Assembly: GCA_030917225.1 (NCBI GenBank)
Contig: JAUPVD010000506.1
Coordinates: 1 to 14,798 of the forward strand
DNA from: Pseudomonadota bacterium
GTDB taxonomy: Bacteria; Pseudomonadota; Gammaproteobacteria; Burkholderiales; Rhodocyclaceae
Direction of reading: 5' to 3'
Length of the DNA stretch: 14,798 nucleotides
Shown here: positions 1-6,873 of the stretch, piece after piece
Layout of the letters: each line of letters begins with the position of its first letter
Position numbering within the stretch: position 1 is the first letter of the stretch
Notes under the pieces: generated by a model
What the model saw: only the letters and a program-made list of their open reading frames with translations
What the model was told of the DNA's origin: nothing
The model's database searches: none
Made by a program: the position numbers and the translations under genes

Positions 1-408
1 GCTGCGCCAGGGGTGGCCGTTGTGTTCTATGTTTGCATAGCCAAGCTCACCGTTCAGCGGGCTTCCCGGGGCATGTTTCGAGCGCGACAGCACGCCCCCG
101 TCCTTGCGCCAGATCTGGAATTCCAGTGCCATTTCGTTGCGCCGTGACCTGACGCCGCGCAAGGCCGTCATGCTTTCGGCCAGATTTGCCAGATGCTGCG
201 AATCGCTGCCCGCTTGAACCAGCAGCAGGCGCGCAGCCTTGGTCATCTGGCCGTCCATCAATTCCTGTACTTCGTGCCGCGCCTGCCGGTAGGTGAGCGC
301 TGCCGCCAGCACATAGATCAGCAGGGTCGCCAGCGCCACCCGGAGGAGCAGGCGGCGACGCAGGGAGCGCGCCTGTACCGTCTGTTCGCCATGGAGCAGG
401 CCGTTCAT
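1..408 (-). CDS. QseC-like sensor histidine kinase, N-terminal part (runs off window)
   Basis: The first 136 codons of a membrane sensor kinase are present and the reading frame is still open at base 1. The protein begins MNGLLHGEQTVQARSLRRRL, and one hydrophobic segment (about residues 20-40) anchors it in the inner membrane. A periplasmic stretch follows with RQARHEVQELMDGQMTKAAR, the pattern seen after TM1 in QseC/TctE-type kinases. The second TM segment, HAMP or linker, HisKA and ATPase domains lie outside the window, so kinase function rests on the N-terminal pattern and on the gene order. The start codon is ATG at 408, in a 4-base ATGA overlap with the stop of the upstream response regulator. 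This means translational coupling and strongly supports a cognate pair. The ligand is unknown. Confidence 0.82.
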   Translation of the reverse strand, partial: MNGLLHGEQTVQARSLRRRLLLRVALATLLIYVLAAALTYRQARHEVQELMDGQMTKAARLLLVQAGSDSQHLANLAESMTALRGVRSRRNEMALEFQIWRKDGGVLSRSKHAPGSPLNGELGYANIEHNGHPWRS

Positions 409-1070
409 GCCGCGCTGTCCTCAAGCACATAACCGAAGCCGCGCACGGTGCGGATGAAGTGGGTTCCCAGTTTCTTGCGCAAGTGGTGGATGTACACCTC
501 TACCGTGTTGCTTTCCTTTTCCTCGCCCCAGGCATAGAGGCTTTCCTCCAGCTGGCTGCGCGTGCGGAGCTGGTTCTTGTGGCTCATCAGGTCAAGCAGC
601 AGTGCGTATTCGCGCGCCGAGAGGGTGACCGGCTGGCCGTTCAGGGTCACCCGCTTGCTGGCCGGCTCAAGCACGACGCCGTCGTGTTCGATGGTGGGCG
701 CTGCCGCACCGGCCGAACGGCGCATCAGCGCGCGCATCCTAGCCTGCAGCTCGCCGAGATCGAAGGGCTTGGTCAGGTAGTCGTCGGCACCGGCGTCGAG
801 GCCGGCAATCTTGTCGGCCTGGGTGTCGCGGGCGGTAAGGATCAGCACCGGCAGCTTGCTGCCGCCGCCGCGAAGAGTTGCCAGGACGGCAAGGCCATCC
901 TTCTTCGGCAGGCCGAGATCGAGCACGCAGGCGTCGTAGTCGTGGCTGGACAGCGCCAGCCGCGCCGCTTCGCCGTCGCGTACCCAATCGACCGCGTAGT
1001 CTGCCAGTTTCAGTCCGGCGCGAATGCCATCACCGAGCAGGGCGTCGTCTTCAACCAGCAGAACTCGCAA
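405..1070 (-). CDS. OmpR-family response regulator, QseB/PmrA-like
   Basis: A 221-residue DNA-binding response regulator. The receiver domain (about 1-118) has the acidic pocket E7-D8-D9, phosphoacceptor D51 in VLDLGLP, T79 and K101 in LTKPF. The C-terminal winged helix (about 125-218) contains EKESNTVEVYIHHLRKKLG and HFIRTVRGFGYVL, very close in pattern to QseB. The start is TTG at 1070, directly abutting the TAA stop of the TPR gene. The conserved beginning MRVLLVEDD fixes this start, and an AAGGAAG ribosome site lies about 9 bases upstream. It overlaps the sensor kinase by 4 bases. QseB/PmrA regulators bind direct TTAA repeats, and three such sites occur at 5349, 7717 and 7788, so it probably regulates its own operon and two neighbouring units. 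The family call is firm; ortholog identity and regulon are inferred. Confidence 0.93.
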   Translation of the reverse strand: MRVLLVEDDALLGDGIRAGLKLADYAVDWVRDGEAARLALSSHDYDACVLDLGLPKKDGLAVLATLRGGGSKLPVLILTARDTQADKIAGLDAGADDYLTKPFDLGELQARMRALMRRSAGAAAPTIEHDGVVLEPASKRVTLNGQPVTLSAREYALLLDLMSHKNQLRTRSQLEESLYAWGEEKESNTVEVYIHHLRKKLGTHFIRTVRGFGYVLEDSAA

Positions 1071-1715
1071 TTACTTGGCTTCCTTGTTGAGTTTGGTCAG
1101 CAGTGCCTGGGCTTCCTGACGGCGGCCGCTGTCGGCCAGTTCGCGGCCCGGGCGGGGCGGTGCTTTCAGTGCGGCTTCCAGGTAGGTACGGGCTTCGGCG
1201 ACACGGTCGCGGTCGGCCAGATACTCGCCGTAAAAGAAATTCGGGTCAATCCCGTGCGGGTTGATGGCCAGCGACTTCTTGAAAAACTCCTCAGCGCGTT
1301 CCTTGTCGCCGAAGCCGATCGGCCAGCCGGGAACCTTGGCGTAGAGCGTGGCCAGGCTGGTGTAGGCCGAACCGGAGAGCGCCTTGTCGTTGATCTTCAG
1401 TGCTTCGTCCAGCCGCTGTTTGGCGTCCTTGGCCAGCCCCAGTGCCCCGAGGCCGCCTTTGGCGCCGGCTTCGCTGGAAAGGACGATGCCTTCCCATATC
1501 AGCGTCTCGGCCACGGCCGGGTTGCTTTCGACAATCTTGCGGGCCTGCACGGCGAGTTTGTTGTAGCTTTCGGCCTGCTGTTTTTCCGGTTGCTTGTATT
1601 TGATCTCGGCCCATTGTTCCTGGATCGGGCGGATCAGTTCTTCCGGTGTGCTGGCGTTGGCAATGCCAGCGACGGCGAGTAACAGCGAGGCGAGCAGCGT
1701 TTTGCGAATTTTCAT
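1071..1715 (-). CDS. Secreted TPR-like protein
   Basis: A 214-residue protein with a clear Sec signal peptide: positive MKIRK, hydrophobic core 7-19, likely cleavage after ANA at residue 21. The mature part is helical with TPR-like repeats, for example the segments around ERAEEFFKKSLAINP and AEARTYLEAALKAPP, and ends in a lysine-rich tail. The layout resembles small periplasmic TPR proteins such as the TRAP T-component (TatT) group, although no transporter partner is nearby. It probably acts in the periplasm as a protein- or ligand-binding scaffold. It sits 22 bases after the dehydrogenase gene and directly before the two-component genes. A role as accessory sensor or as partner of the pathway is possible but is inferred only from position. 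Confidence 0.8.
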   Translation of the reverse strand: MKIRKTLLASLLLAVAGIANASTPEELIRPIQEQWAEIKYKQPEKQQAESYNKLAVQARKIVESNPAVAETLIWEGIVLSSEAGAKGGLGALGLAKDAKQRLDEALKINDKALSGSAYTSLATLYAKVPGWPIGFGDKERAEEFFKKSLAINPHGIDPNFFYGEYLADRDRVAEARTYLEAALKAPPRPGRELADSGRRQEAQALLTKLNKEAK

Positions 1716-1737
1716 GGTGAGTCCTTTCTGTTGCCGA

Positions 1738-2523
1738 TTAACGGGAGGGGGCGTGCTGCTTGATCACGGCCAGCTTGCTGGCCAGCCCACGATCGATCAG
1801 CGACGGTGCGAAGCCGTTGATCCAGGCAAACAACTTTTCGGGAAAGCCGAAATGGTGCTCGCCGTCGCCACGGCGCAATGCGGCAACGACCTGACGGGCA
1901 ACCGTTTCGGTGCTGTCGCTGTTGTTGTTCAGGGCGCGGTTGAGCGCGTTGACCGCCTCGGTATTGAGTGTGGTGTCGATGGCGCGTGGCGCCAGATGGA
2001 TGACCGCCACCTGGGTATCGGCCAGTTCGCGGCGCAAGGCTTGTGAAAAACCACGCAGGCCGGCCTTGGCCGCCGAGTAGGCGGCGAAACCGGCAAAGGG
2101 CAGGCTGCCGAAGGTCGAGCCGATGTTGACGATGGCCGCCTGCGGCTGAGCCTTGAGTGTCGGCAGCAGCGCCTGCGTCAGCCGCATCGGCGCCTCGAGG
2201 TTGGTCGCCAGCAGGTCGGCGACGGTTGACCAATCTTGCTGATCGAAGAGGCCGAAGCCGCCGATGCCGGCATTGTTGATCAGAACGTTTACGCCGAAGT
2301 CGCGTGCGGCACCGGCCGCTGCGGCAATGCCTTCGGGTCGTGTCAGGTCGGCGCGGACATTCGAGTGGCCGCTGCCGAGCATGGCGGTCAGTGCCGTCAA
2401 CCGGGCGGTATCGCGGCCGGCAATGAGCAGCTTGGCACCTGCCGCAGACAGCTGTTGTGCGAGTTCCTGACCGAGGCCGCCGGTGGCGCCGGTGAGCAGG
2501 ATGCGGGCATTGTTCAGTTGCAT
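1738..2523 (-). CDS. Short-chain dehydrogenase/reductase (SDR)
   Basis: A 261-residue classical SDR. The N-terminal Rossmann cofactor motif TGATGGLG is at residues 11-18, the NNAG motif at 83-86 and the catalytic triad at S136, Y149 and K153 (YSAAK). The R38-D pair in AGRD after the second beta strand fits NADP(H) preference, though this is only suggestive. The C-terminal tail (about 225-261) with FGFPEKLFAWINGFAPSLID is longer than in short SDRs and resembles SDRs that act on lipid or long-chain substrates. The start ATG at 2523 lies inside the upstream oxygenase-like gene (10-base overlap), showing tight coupling. The likely role is reduction or oxidation of a carbonyl or alcohol on the intermediate made by the ligase and the oxygenase. 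The substrate is unknown. Confidence 0.92.
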   Translation of the reverse strand: MQLNNARILLTGATGGLGQELAQQLSAAGAKLLIAGRDTARLTALTAMLGSGHSNVRADLTRPEGIAAAAGAARDFGVNVLINNAGIGGFGLFDQQDWSTVADLLATNLEAPMRLTQALLPTLKAQPQAAIVNIGSTFGSLPFAGFAAYSAAKAGLRGFSQALRRELADTQVAVIHLAPRAIDTTLNTEAVNALNRALNNNSDSTETVARQVVAALRRGDGEHHFGFPEKLFAWINGFAPSLIDRGLASKLAVIKQHAPSR

Positions 2524-3191
2524 GCGAGTGCCTCCGGTTGCTGGGCGGCAGTGGGCAGTGCGCGGAAAATGTCGCCGTAGAGCTTGTAGAAGATGCGCGC
2601 GCAGCGCAGCACTTCGGCCTGGTCTTCCGGCGTCATGGCGTTGACCAGATTGGCCAGGTGCTTGGTGTGCTCCTGATCAAGCGTGCCGTGCGAACGCAGG
2701 TAGGAGAAGGCCTTGTTCGGCAGGCCGAGCGCCTGCTGGATGCGGTCGGCAGCGGTCAGTGCCAGTGCGACGCTGGTGCCTTCCAGCACGAAGACCATGC
2801 CGAAAACGCCGGCCGGATTGCCGCGAGTCACCCGGTCGTAGGCGTAGGCCACCTGTACTTCGGCCGGCAGTTCCGGGACGCTGGCGCGCACGGCTTCGGC
2901 ATCGCCACCGGCCGCCGCGATGTCGTTGAGGATCCATTCCTCATGGCCGATTTCTTCCTCGATGTATTCGGCCACGGCCTTGCGCAGCCAGCCCAGACGC
3001 TCGGGCAGGCGGCCGCCGAGCAGCATCAGCAGCGGTGTCGTATGGCGCACATGGTGGAAGGCCTGACTGAGGAAGGCCTGGTAGCTTTCGTTGCTGACAC
3101 GCCCCTGCAGGCAGTCGGCGATGATCGGGGCGGAGAACAGGCGCTCGCGGTCGGTGGTGGTCGCGGCGGTCAGGGTTTCATAGAAGGACAT
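2514..3191 (-). CDS. TenA/heme-oxygenase-like protein, putative diiron oxygenase (HDO-type)
   Basis: A 225-residue all-helical protein of the TenA/PqqC/heme-oxygenase-like superfamily. Automatic pipelines often label such genes 'TenA transcriptional regulator' or 'iron-containing redox enzyme'. The residues needed to bind iron in oxygenase members of this fold are present: E80-x2-H83, E137 (in LEGTS) and H168-x3-D172-x2-H175. This arrangement parallels UndA (E-x2-H, E, H and D-x2-H) and other heme-oxygenase-like metal oxidases and argues against a thiaminase. Start ATG at 3191 is preceded by an AAAGGAAA ribosome site. The frame stays open far upstream, but that stretch overlaps the ligase and is a shadow. 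It overlaps the ligase by 14 bases and the SDR by 10. It probably oxidises, hydroxylates or cleaves the acyl-type intermediate. The fold call is firm, the chemistry inferred. Confidence 0.85.
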   Translation of the reverse strand: MSFYETLTAATTTDRERLFSAPIIADCLQGRVSNESYQAFLSQAFHHVRHTTPLLMLLGGRLPERLGWLRKAVAEYIEEEIGHEEWILNDIAAAGGDAEAVRASVPELPAEVQVAYAYDRVTRGNPAGVFGMVFVLEGTSVALALTAADRIQQALGLPNKAFSYLRSHGTLDQEHTKHLANLVNAMTPEDQAEVLRCARIFYKLYGDIFRALPTAAQQPEALACN

Positions 3192-4704
3192 CTGCAGTTT
3201 CCTTTGTCGGACATTGTTCGGAGAGAGGGGTGGCGTAGCCGGCGGCCAGTGCCTCGGCATAACGCGACAGAATGGCGCTGCGCTGCGGCCGGCCGTTGCC
3301 GGTGGCCAGGCCGTTCTGCAATGCGAACGGCGCGTCGGCGGTGATCCAGTGGCCGATGCGTGCGTAGTCGGGCAGCGCATCGTTGGCTCTGGCGATAGCT
3401 GCCGCGATTGCTGCAGCGGTGGTGCCGGGGGGCGTAACCAGAACGGCACTGAGCCACGGGCGAGCATCGCCGGTAACGACAGCCTGCAGGATGATCGGCT
3501 GCGCAAGCAGCGTTGCCTCTATCCATTCCGGTGCGATGTTGCGGCCGTAGGAGGTGATCAGCAGGTTCTTGCGGCGACCGGAGAGGTGCAGGTGGCCATT
3601 TGCATCGAGATGGCCAAGGTCGCCGGTGGAAAATTCATCTGCGTCGGCTGCACCATCCCCGCCGATGTAGCCGAGAAAGGCGCGGCTGCGGATGACGATC
3701 TCGCCCTCCACACCGCGTACCGTGACGTGGCCGAGCGGCCGGCCGACATCGTTGCTATCGTCACCGGGCCGGTTGAGGCTGACCACCGATCCGCATTCGG
3801 TCAGGCCGTAGCCCTGATAGGCAGGCAGGCCGAGTGCGCGCGCCATGGCCAGGGCCTCGGCATCGACGCGGGCGCCGCCGACCGCAACGAAGCTCAGGCT
3901 GGTCGGCGCCTTCTGGCCGCTGGCCGCAAGGTACAGGGTCCATGCCTTGAGCAGTTCCGGCACCAGAATCATGCTGCTCGGCCGAATTGTCCCGGCGATT
4001 TTTTGCAGCGCGGCCGGGTCGAATCCGGCCATGCCTTTCCAGCCCAGCGTCTGCAGCCCGGGCAGATGAATCTCGGCGCCGCGCAGCAAAGGCGCATAGA
4101 TACCGGCACTGTTTTCCAGCAGCAGGGCCAGCGGCAGGGTGACCAGATGGCGCTCGATCGGCAGGTCGGCGAGGCGGGCAGCCACGGCTGCCGCCGTATC
4201 GATCAGGCCGTTGGCGCTGAGACAGGCCCCCTTCGGGTTGCCGGTGCTGCCGGAAGTGAAGGAGACCTTGGCGGTGCCGGCGGGAAGCTGTGTGGTGGCT
4301 TCTTCCGTGGACAGCGGCCGGCGCATCCAGATCAGCCCGTTCCACTGCCCGGTGATCGAAAAGCCGGCATCCAGGGCGCCGATGCGCTCCGGTTGGTCGG
4401 TCAGCACGGTATCGACGCCGGCCTGATCGAGCACATGCGCCAGCTGTTCCGGGCTGAAGAATCCCGGCAGCGGAATGTGGGGGATTCGCGCGCGCAGTGC
4501 CGCCAGGTCGGCCATGACCCAAGCTGGCCCGTTGTCGGCGAGCACGGCAATGGCGCGGCTAGGCGTCAGCCGTGTAGCGAGCTCGTCGATGGCTGCCAGC
4601 AGTGCGTCAGCGCGCCAGGTCTGCCGGTCGCCGACCAGTACCGGCGAATCCGGTCGTGCTGCTGCTCGGCTTTCCAGCGCTTTGAACAGCAAACTGGCGC
4701 TCAT
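3178..4704 (-). CDS. AMP-dependent acyl ligase / acyl-CoA synthetase-like (ANL superfamily)
   Basis: A 508-residue adenylate-forming enzyme. Visible motifs are the P-loop SFTSGSTGNPKG (148-159), the A5 motif YGLTE (299-303), TGDL (360-363) and the hinge region SGRRKNLLITSYGRNI (375-390). It would activate a carboxylic acid with ATP to an acyl-AMP and pass it to CoA or another acceptor. At the A10 position, where most family members have a catalytic lysine in a GK motif, the sequence is ATGNGRPQR (467-475), so R472 stands in for the lysine. This may weaken adenylation or favour another half-reaction. The start ATG at 4704 overlaps the hemolysin-family gene by 4 bases (ATGA), and the end overlaps the oxygenase-like gene. 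The enzyme class is secure; the acid used is unknown. Confidence 0.92.
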   Translation of the reverse strand: MSASLLFKALESRAAARPDSPVLVGDRQTWRADALLAAIDELATRLTPSRAIAVLADNGPAWVMADLAALRARIPHIPLPGFFSPEQLAHVLDQAGVDTVLTDQPERIGALDAGFSITGQWNGLIWMRRPLSTEEATTQLPAGTAKVSFTSGSTGNPKGACLSANGLIDTAAAVAARLADLPIERHLVTLPLALLLENSAGIYAPLLRGAEIHLPGLQTLGWKGMAGFDPAALQKIAGTIRPSSMILVPELLKAWTLYLAASGQKAPTSLSFVAVGGARVDAEALAMARALGLPAYQGYGLTECGSVVSLNRPGDDSNDVGRPLGHVTVRGVEGEIVIRSRAFLGYIGGDGAADADEFSTGDLGHLDANGHLHLSGRRKNLLITSYGRNIAPEWIEATLLAQPIILQAVVTGDARPWLSAVLVTPPGTTAAAIAAAIARANDALPDYARIGHWITADAPFALQNGLATGNGRPQRSAILSRYAEALAAGYATPLSEQCPTKETADVLL

Positions 4705-5303
4705 GCCTGGCGCCCCGCACGTTCAAGTCCGACACGGATGCGGCCGGCAACGACGATCGGACGGGTGTCGTAGTACGTACCCCAGTGGGCCGCTTCGTCA
4801 CCGAGACGGGCCGGGTCGGCGGGTGCCAGTGCGAGCAGCGGCAGGCCAAGGCGCGAGAAGATGCCGATCAGCTCCTGCGTAGCGGTAAACACCACCCATT
4901 CGTAGCCGAGGCGATCCAGATGCTGGGCCAGAGCAAGGATGATGTGCAGGCTGCTTCCGGGTTTTTCGGCAGCGAGGTTGCCGACTTCGACAATGCGCTC
5001 GCGTGCCACCGGCTGTCCGGCCAGTTTGGCCATGGCCTTCTCGATTGGCTGGTCCAGATAGCGTTCTAGGAACAGCGATTCGTCGCTGGCGGCGCGCCAG
5101 CCCGTGGCCGCAATGGTGCGCTCGTTCTGTTCGAGCAGCAGCAGGTTTGGCGCGAAGGCCGACACATCGGCGCTGTGGTGCCGGGCGAAGACCGTGCGGA
5201 TGAAAGTTTCCGTTTCCTGGCGGCGCGGCGACCCGATGATGGTGTGCGTGGTGATCACCGGGCTGGGGCGATAGTGAAAGATGTCGCGTTTCGCTGCTTG
5301 CAT
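4701..5303 (-). CDS. Thermostable hemolysin (T_hemolysin) family protein, GNAT-like
   Basis: A 200-residue protein matching the T_hemolysin family in pattern: ADVSAFAPNLLLLE (45-58), SLFLERYLDQPIE (76-88), RIVEVGNLAAEKPG (103-116), WVVFTAT (136-142), SRLGLPLLALAPAD (150-163) and WGTYYDTRPIVVAG (174-187). The family is named after Vibrio delta-VPH, but as I recall the fold belongs to the acyltransferase (GNAT/LuxI-like) clan. An acyltransferase role beside an acyl ligase is therefore more plausible than pore formation. The start is set at ATG 5303, with a perfect GGAGG seven bases upstream. An in-frame TTG at 5333 would give 210 residues, but it lies upstream of this ribosome site. It is the first gene of the seven-gene operon, 46 bases downstream of a PmrA/QseB-type box. 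Family call firm, function inferred. Confidence 0.88.
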   Translation of the reverse strand: MQAAKRDIFHYRPSPVITTHTIIGSPRRQETETFIRTVFARHHSADVSAFAPNLLLLEQNERTIAATGWRAASDESLFLERYLDQPIEKAMAKLAGQPVARERIVEVGNLAAEKPGSSLHIILALAQHLDRLGYEWVVFTATQELIGIFSRLGLPLLALAPADPARLGDEAAHWGTYYDTRPIVVAGRIRVGLERAGRQA

Positions 5304-5348
5304 TTCCGGTCCTCCGGAATATCGATAAGCCAAGCTAAGATGGCCAGT

Positions 5349-5365
5349 CTTAAAGGCTTCTTAAG
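5349..5365 (-). promoter_or_regulatory. PmrA/QseB-type operator (box 1) before the hemolysin-ligase operon
   Basis: On the minus strand this reads CTTAAG-AAGCC-TTTAAG, a perfect fit to the PmrA box YTTAAK-N5-YTTAAK: two half-sites one helical turn (11 bp) apart. It lies 46 bases upstream of the ATG at 5303, in the 92-base gap after the radical SAM gene. That gap has no convincing terminator. The likely regulator is the response regulator encoded six genes downstream, giving autoregulation. The sequence match is direct; binding is inferred. No clear -10 could be fixed. Confidence 0.6.
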
Positions 5366-5395
5366 CCAGCGGCGCATGGCAATTTTCAAGGAAGA

Positions 5396-6349
5396 TCAGG
5401 CGGCGGCCGGTTGCAGCCGAGCGCGGGCGAAGGCGATCCCGGCCTTGAGGAGTTCGCCAACACGATAGCGATCGCGCATGTTGCAGCCGTCACACAGCGC
5501 CGGTAGCGGCCCCATCGCCTCGCGTTGCCTGAGCATTTCACCGATGCTTTGTCGAGAAACATGGCCGATGGGGTGCTGGTGGGCAGCATCGTTGTAGCAG
5601 TAGAGGTAATCGCCGGACGAGGAGATGAACAGGTCGACGTTGCGCGGTAAGCATTTGAAGCGGTTGGCGCGCCATTGCCGAAATACTTCGCCGGCACTCG
5701 GCACGAAATCGAACTCCTGCGAGCGCAGGCCGTACTGGGCGATCATCTGCCGCAACTGTGCTGTCGCCAGCTCGTGATCGGTCAGGCTGCCGCCCCGGTT
5801 GTAGAGCGTTGGCGACATGGTCAGGGCATCGATCCCCTGTGCTTTCAGCCAGGCGATGGTCTGCGGCAGCGACGGCAGGCATTCCGGCATCGGCGTCAGG
5901 CTGATGGCCAGCCTGGTGTGCTTGAATAGTTTCTGCGCTGCCTGCAGGTTGGCCATGACGCGCTGCTGGTCGAGGTTGACATGCACTCGTCGGTAAACCT
6001 CGGGGTCGATGCTGGAAAAGGAAACGATCAAGAGGTCGATGGCGCCGTCGAGGTGGCGAATCTTTTCTTCGTCGAGCAGGTGGCCGTTGCTGACCATGTC
6101 GAAACGGACCGGATGTGTGCGCAGCGCATCGACGTAGTCGAAAAATCGGGGGTGCGTTGTTGCTTCGCCATAGCCCGCGAGGACGACGCGGAAAACTTCT
6201 TCCGGCGACAGGCGGTCGAGGATCTGCTGCCACGTTTCTGGGCGCATCAGCTGCGGGTTGGCGATCAGGTCGCGCGGACACATCGGACACAGGGCGTTGC
6301 ACTTGCTGGTCCATTCGACGTTGACAGCGATGCGGTACGGGGTGCTCAT
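5396..6349 (-). CDS. Radical SAM protein with SPASM/twitch-like C-terminus
   Basis: A 317-residue radical SAM enzyme. The iron-sulfur motif CxxxCxxC is C17, C21, C24 (CNALCPMC), followed by the glycine-rich AGYGE (58-62) and VSNGHLL (86-92) strands expected of the SAM-binding barrel. Near the C-terminus C233, C251 and the pair C286-x2-C289 form a four-cysteine set typical of a SPASM/twitch auxiliary cluster. Members of this group modify peptides or small molecules, and some are iron-sulfur dehydrogenases. Start ATG at 6349 overlaps the stop of the PNPOx-like gene by 4 bases. The frame is open further upstream, but that part is the shadow of the neighbour. It is the last gene of the PAP2 operon. 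No candidate precursor peptide was seen beside it, so a metabolite or lipid substrate is as likely. Function unknown. Confidence 0.9.
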   Translation of the reverse strand: MSTPYRIAVNVEWTSKCNALCPMCPRDLIANPQLMRPETWQQILDRLSPEEVFRVVLAGYGEATTHPRFFDYVDALRTHPVRFDMVSNGHLLDEEKIRHLDGAIDLLIVSFSSIDPEVYRRVHVNLDQQRVMANLQAAQKLFKHTRLAISLTPMPECLPSLPQTIAWLKAQGIDALTMSPTLYNRGGSLTDHELATAQLRQMIAQYGLRSQEFDFVPSAGEVFRQWRANRFKCLPRNVDLFISSSGDYLYCYNDAAHQHPIGHVSRQSIGEMLRQREAMGPLPALCDGCNMRDRYRVGELLKAGIAFARARLQPAAA

Positions 6350-6873
6350 GCTTGCTGATCCTTCAGGGGATTTGCTGTCACCAGCCGAGGAATGTGCTGC
6401 GCGCAGTTGGGTACGACTTCGTCGATATTGACCAGCACGACGCGGCGGCTGCCGGGGAAGTGGGTCATCAGCGGGCCGTGTTCGTGGATTTCTGCACGGC
6501 CATTGACCCGCAGTCGGGCGCCGTCGGAAAAATCGATGAACAGGCAGCCAACCTGCGGGTTCTGCAGGAGATTGCCGAGGCTCATGAAGGCACCGTTGCC
6601 GTCGAAATCGGGAAAGGCGAAGTGGTGTGCATTGAGTACCCGCACCAGCCCCGGGCCGCCTCCCTTGAACGAGCAGTCGCAGCGGCCTGCGGCGTCGCTG
6701 GTGGCGAGAAAAAAGAAAGGAGCGGCTTCGATGCGGGCATGGAATTCTGCCGGGATGTGGTTCCAGAGCAGGCGCTGGCGGCGCGCTTCGTCCCACAGCC
6801 CGGTAGTGCCCCAGCGCGCCTGGGCGGCAGTTTCGCCAGCGTGGAACGGGAAAGTGCTGCTTTCGCTCATCAT
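6346..6873 (-). CDS. Pyridoxamine 5'-phosphate oxidase-like flavoprotein
   Basis: A 175-residue split-barrel flavin-binding protein of the PNPOx-like superfamily. Characteristic segments are PFFFLATSDAAGRCDCSFKG (52-71), GPGLVRVL (73-80), FAFPDFDGNGAFMSLGNLLQ (85-104), VGCLFIDF (108-115) and the late VPNCAQHIPR (154-163). These proteins bind FMN, or sometimes F420 or heme, and reduce or oxidise small substrates; this subgroup has no assigned reaction that I know. The start is taken as ATG 6873, which makes an ATGA overlap with the PAP2 stop; a second ATG follows directly at 6870. The 4-base overlaps on both sides place it in one operon with the PAP2 and radical SAM genes. It could supply redox chemistry to the radical SAM partner, which is an inference. 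Confidence 0.88.
   Translation of the reverse strand: MMSESSTFPFHAGETAAQARWGTTGLWDEARRQRLLWNHIPAEFHARIEAAPFFFLATSDAAGRCDCSFKGGGPGLVRVLNAHHFAFPDFDGNGAFMSLGNLLQNPQVGCLFIDFSDGARLRVNGRAEIHEHGPLMTHFPGSRRVVLVNIDEVVPNCAQHIPRLVTANPLKDQQA

Noticed and set aside
459..1682. Long plus-strand open frame (407 codons) opposite the regulator and TPR genes
   Set aside because: It is antisense to two clear genes, has low-complexity composition (Q, G, A, V rich), no recognisable motif and no ribosome site; a shadow of GC-rich coding DNA.
2514..3191. Calling the TenA-like gene a thiaminase or a transcriptional regulator
   Set aside because: No thiamine genes are nearby, the metal ligand set of oxygenase-type members is present, and there is no DNA-binding domain.
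3214..4773. Long plus-strand open frame (519 codons) opposite the acyl ligase
   Set aside because: The minus strand holds an adenylate-forming enzyme with all main motifs; the plus frame has no family features and is a codon-bias shadow.
5301..5333. Longer start (TTG 5333) for the hemolysin-family gene
   Set aside because: A perfect GGAGG sits between the TTG and the ATG at 5303, seven bases before that ATG; translation from the TTG would read through its own ribosome site.
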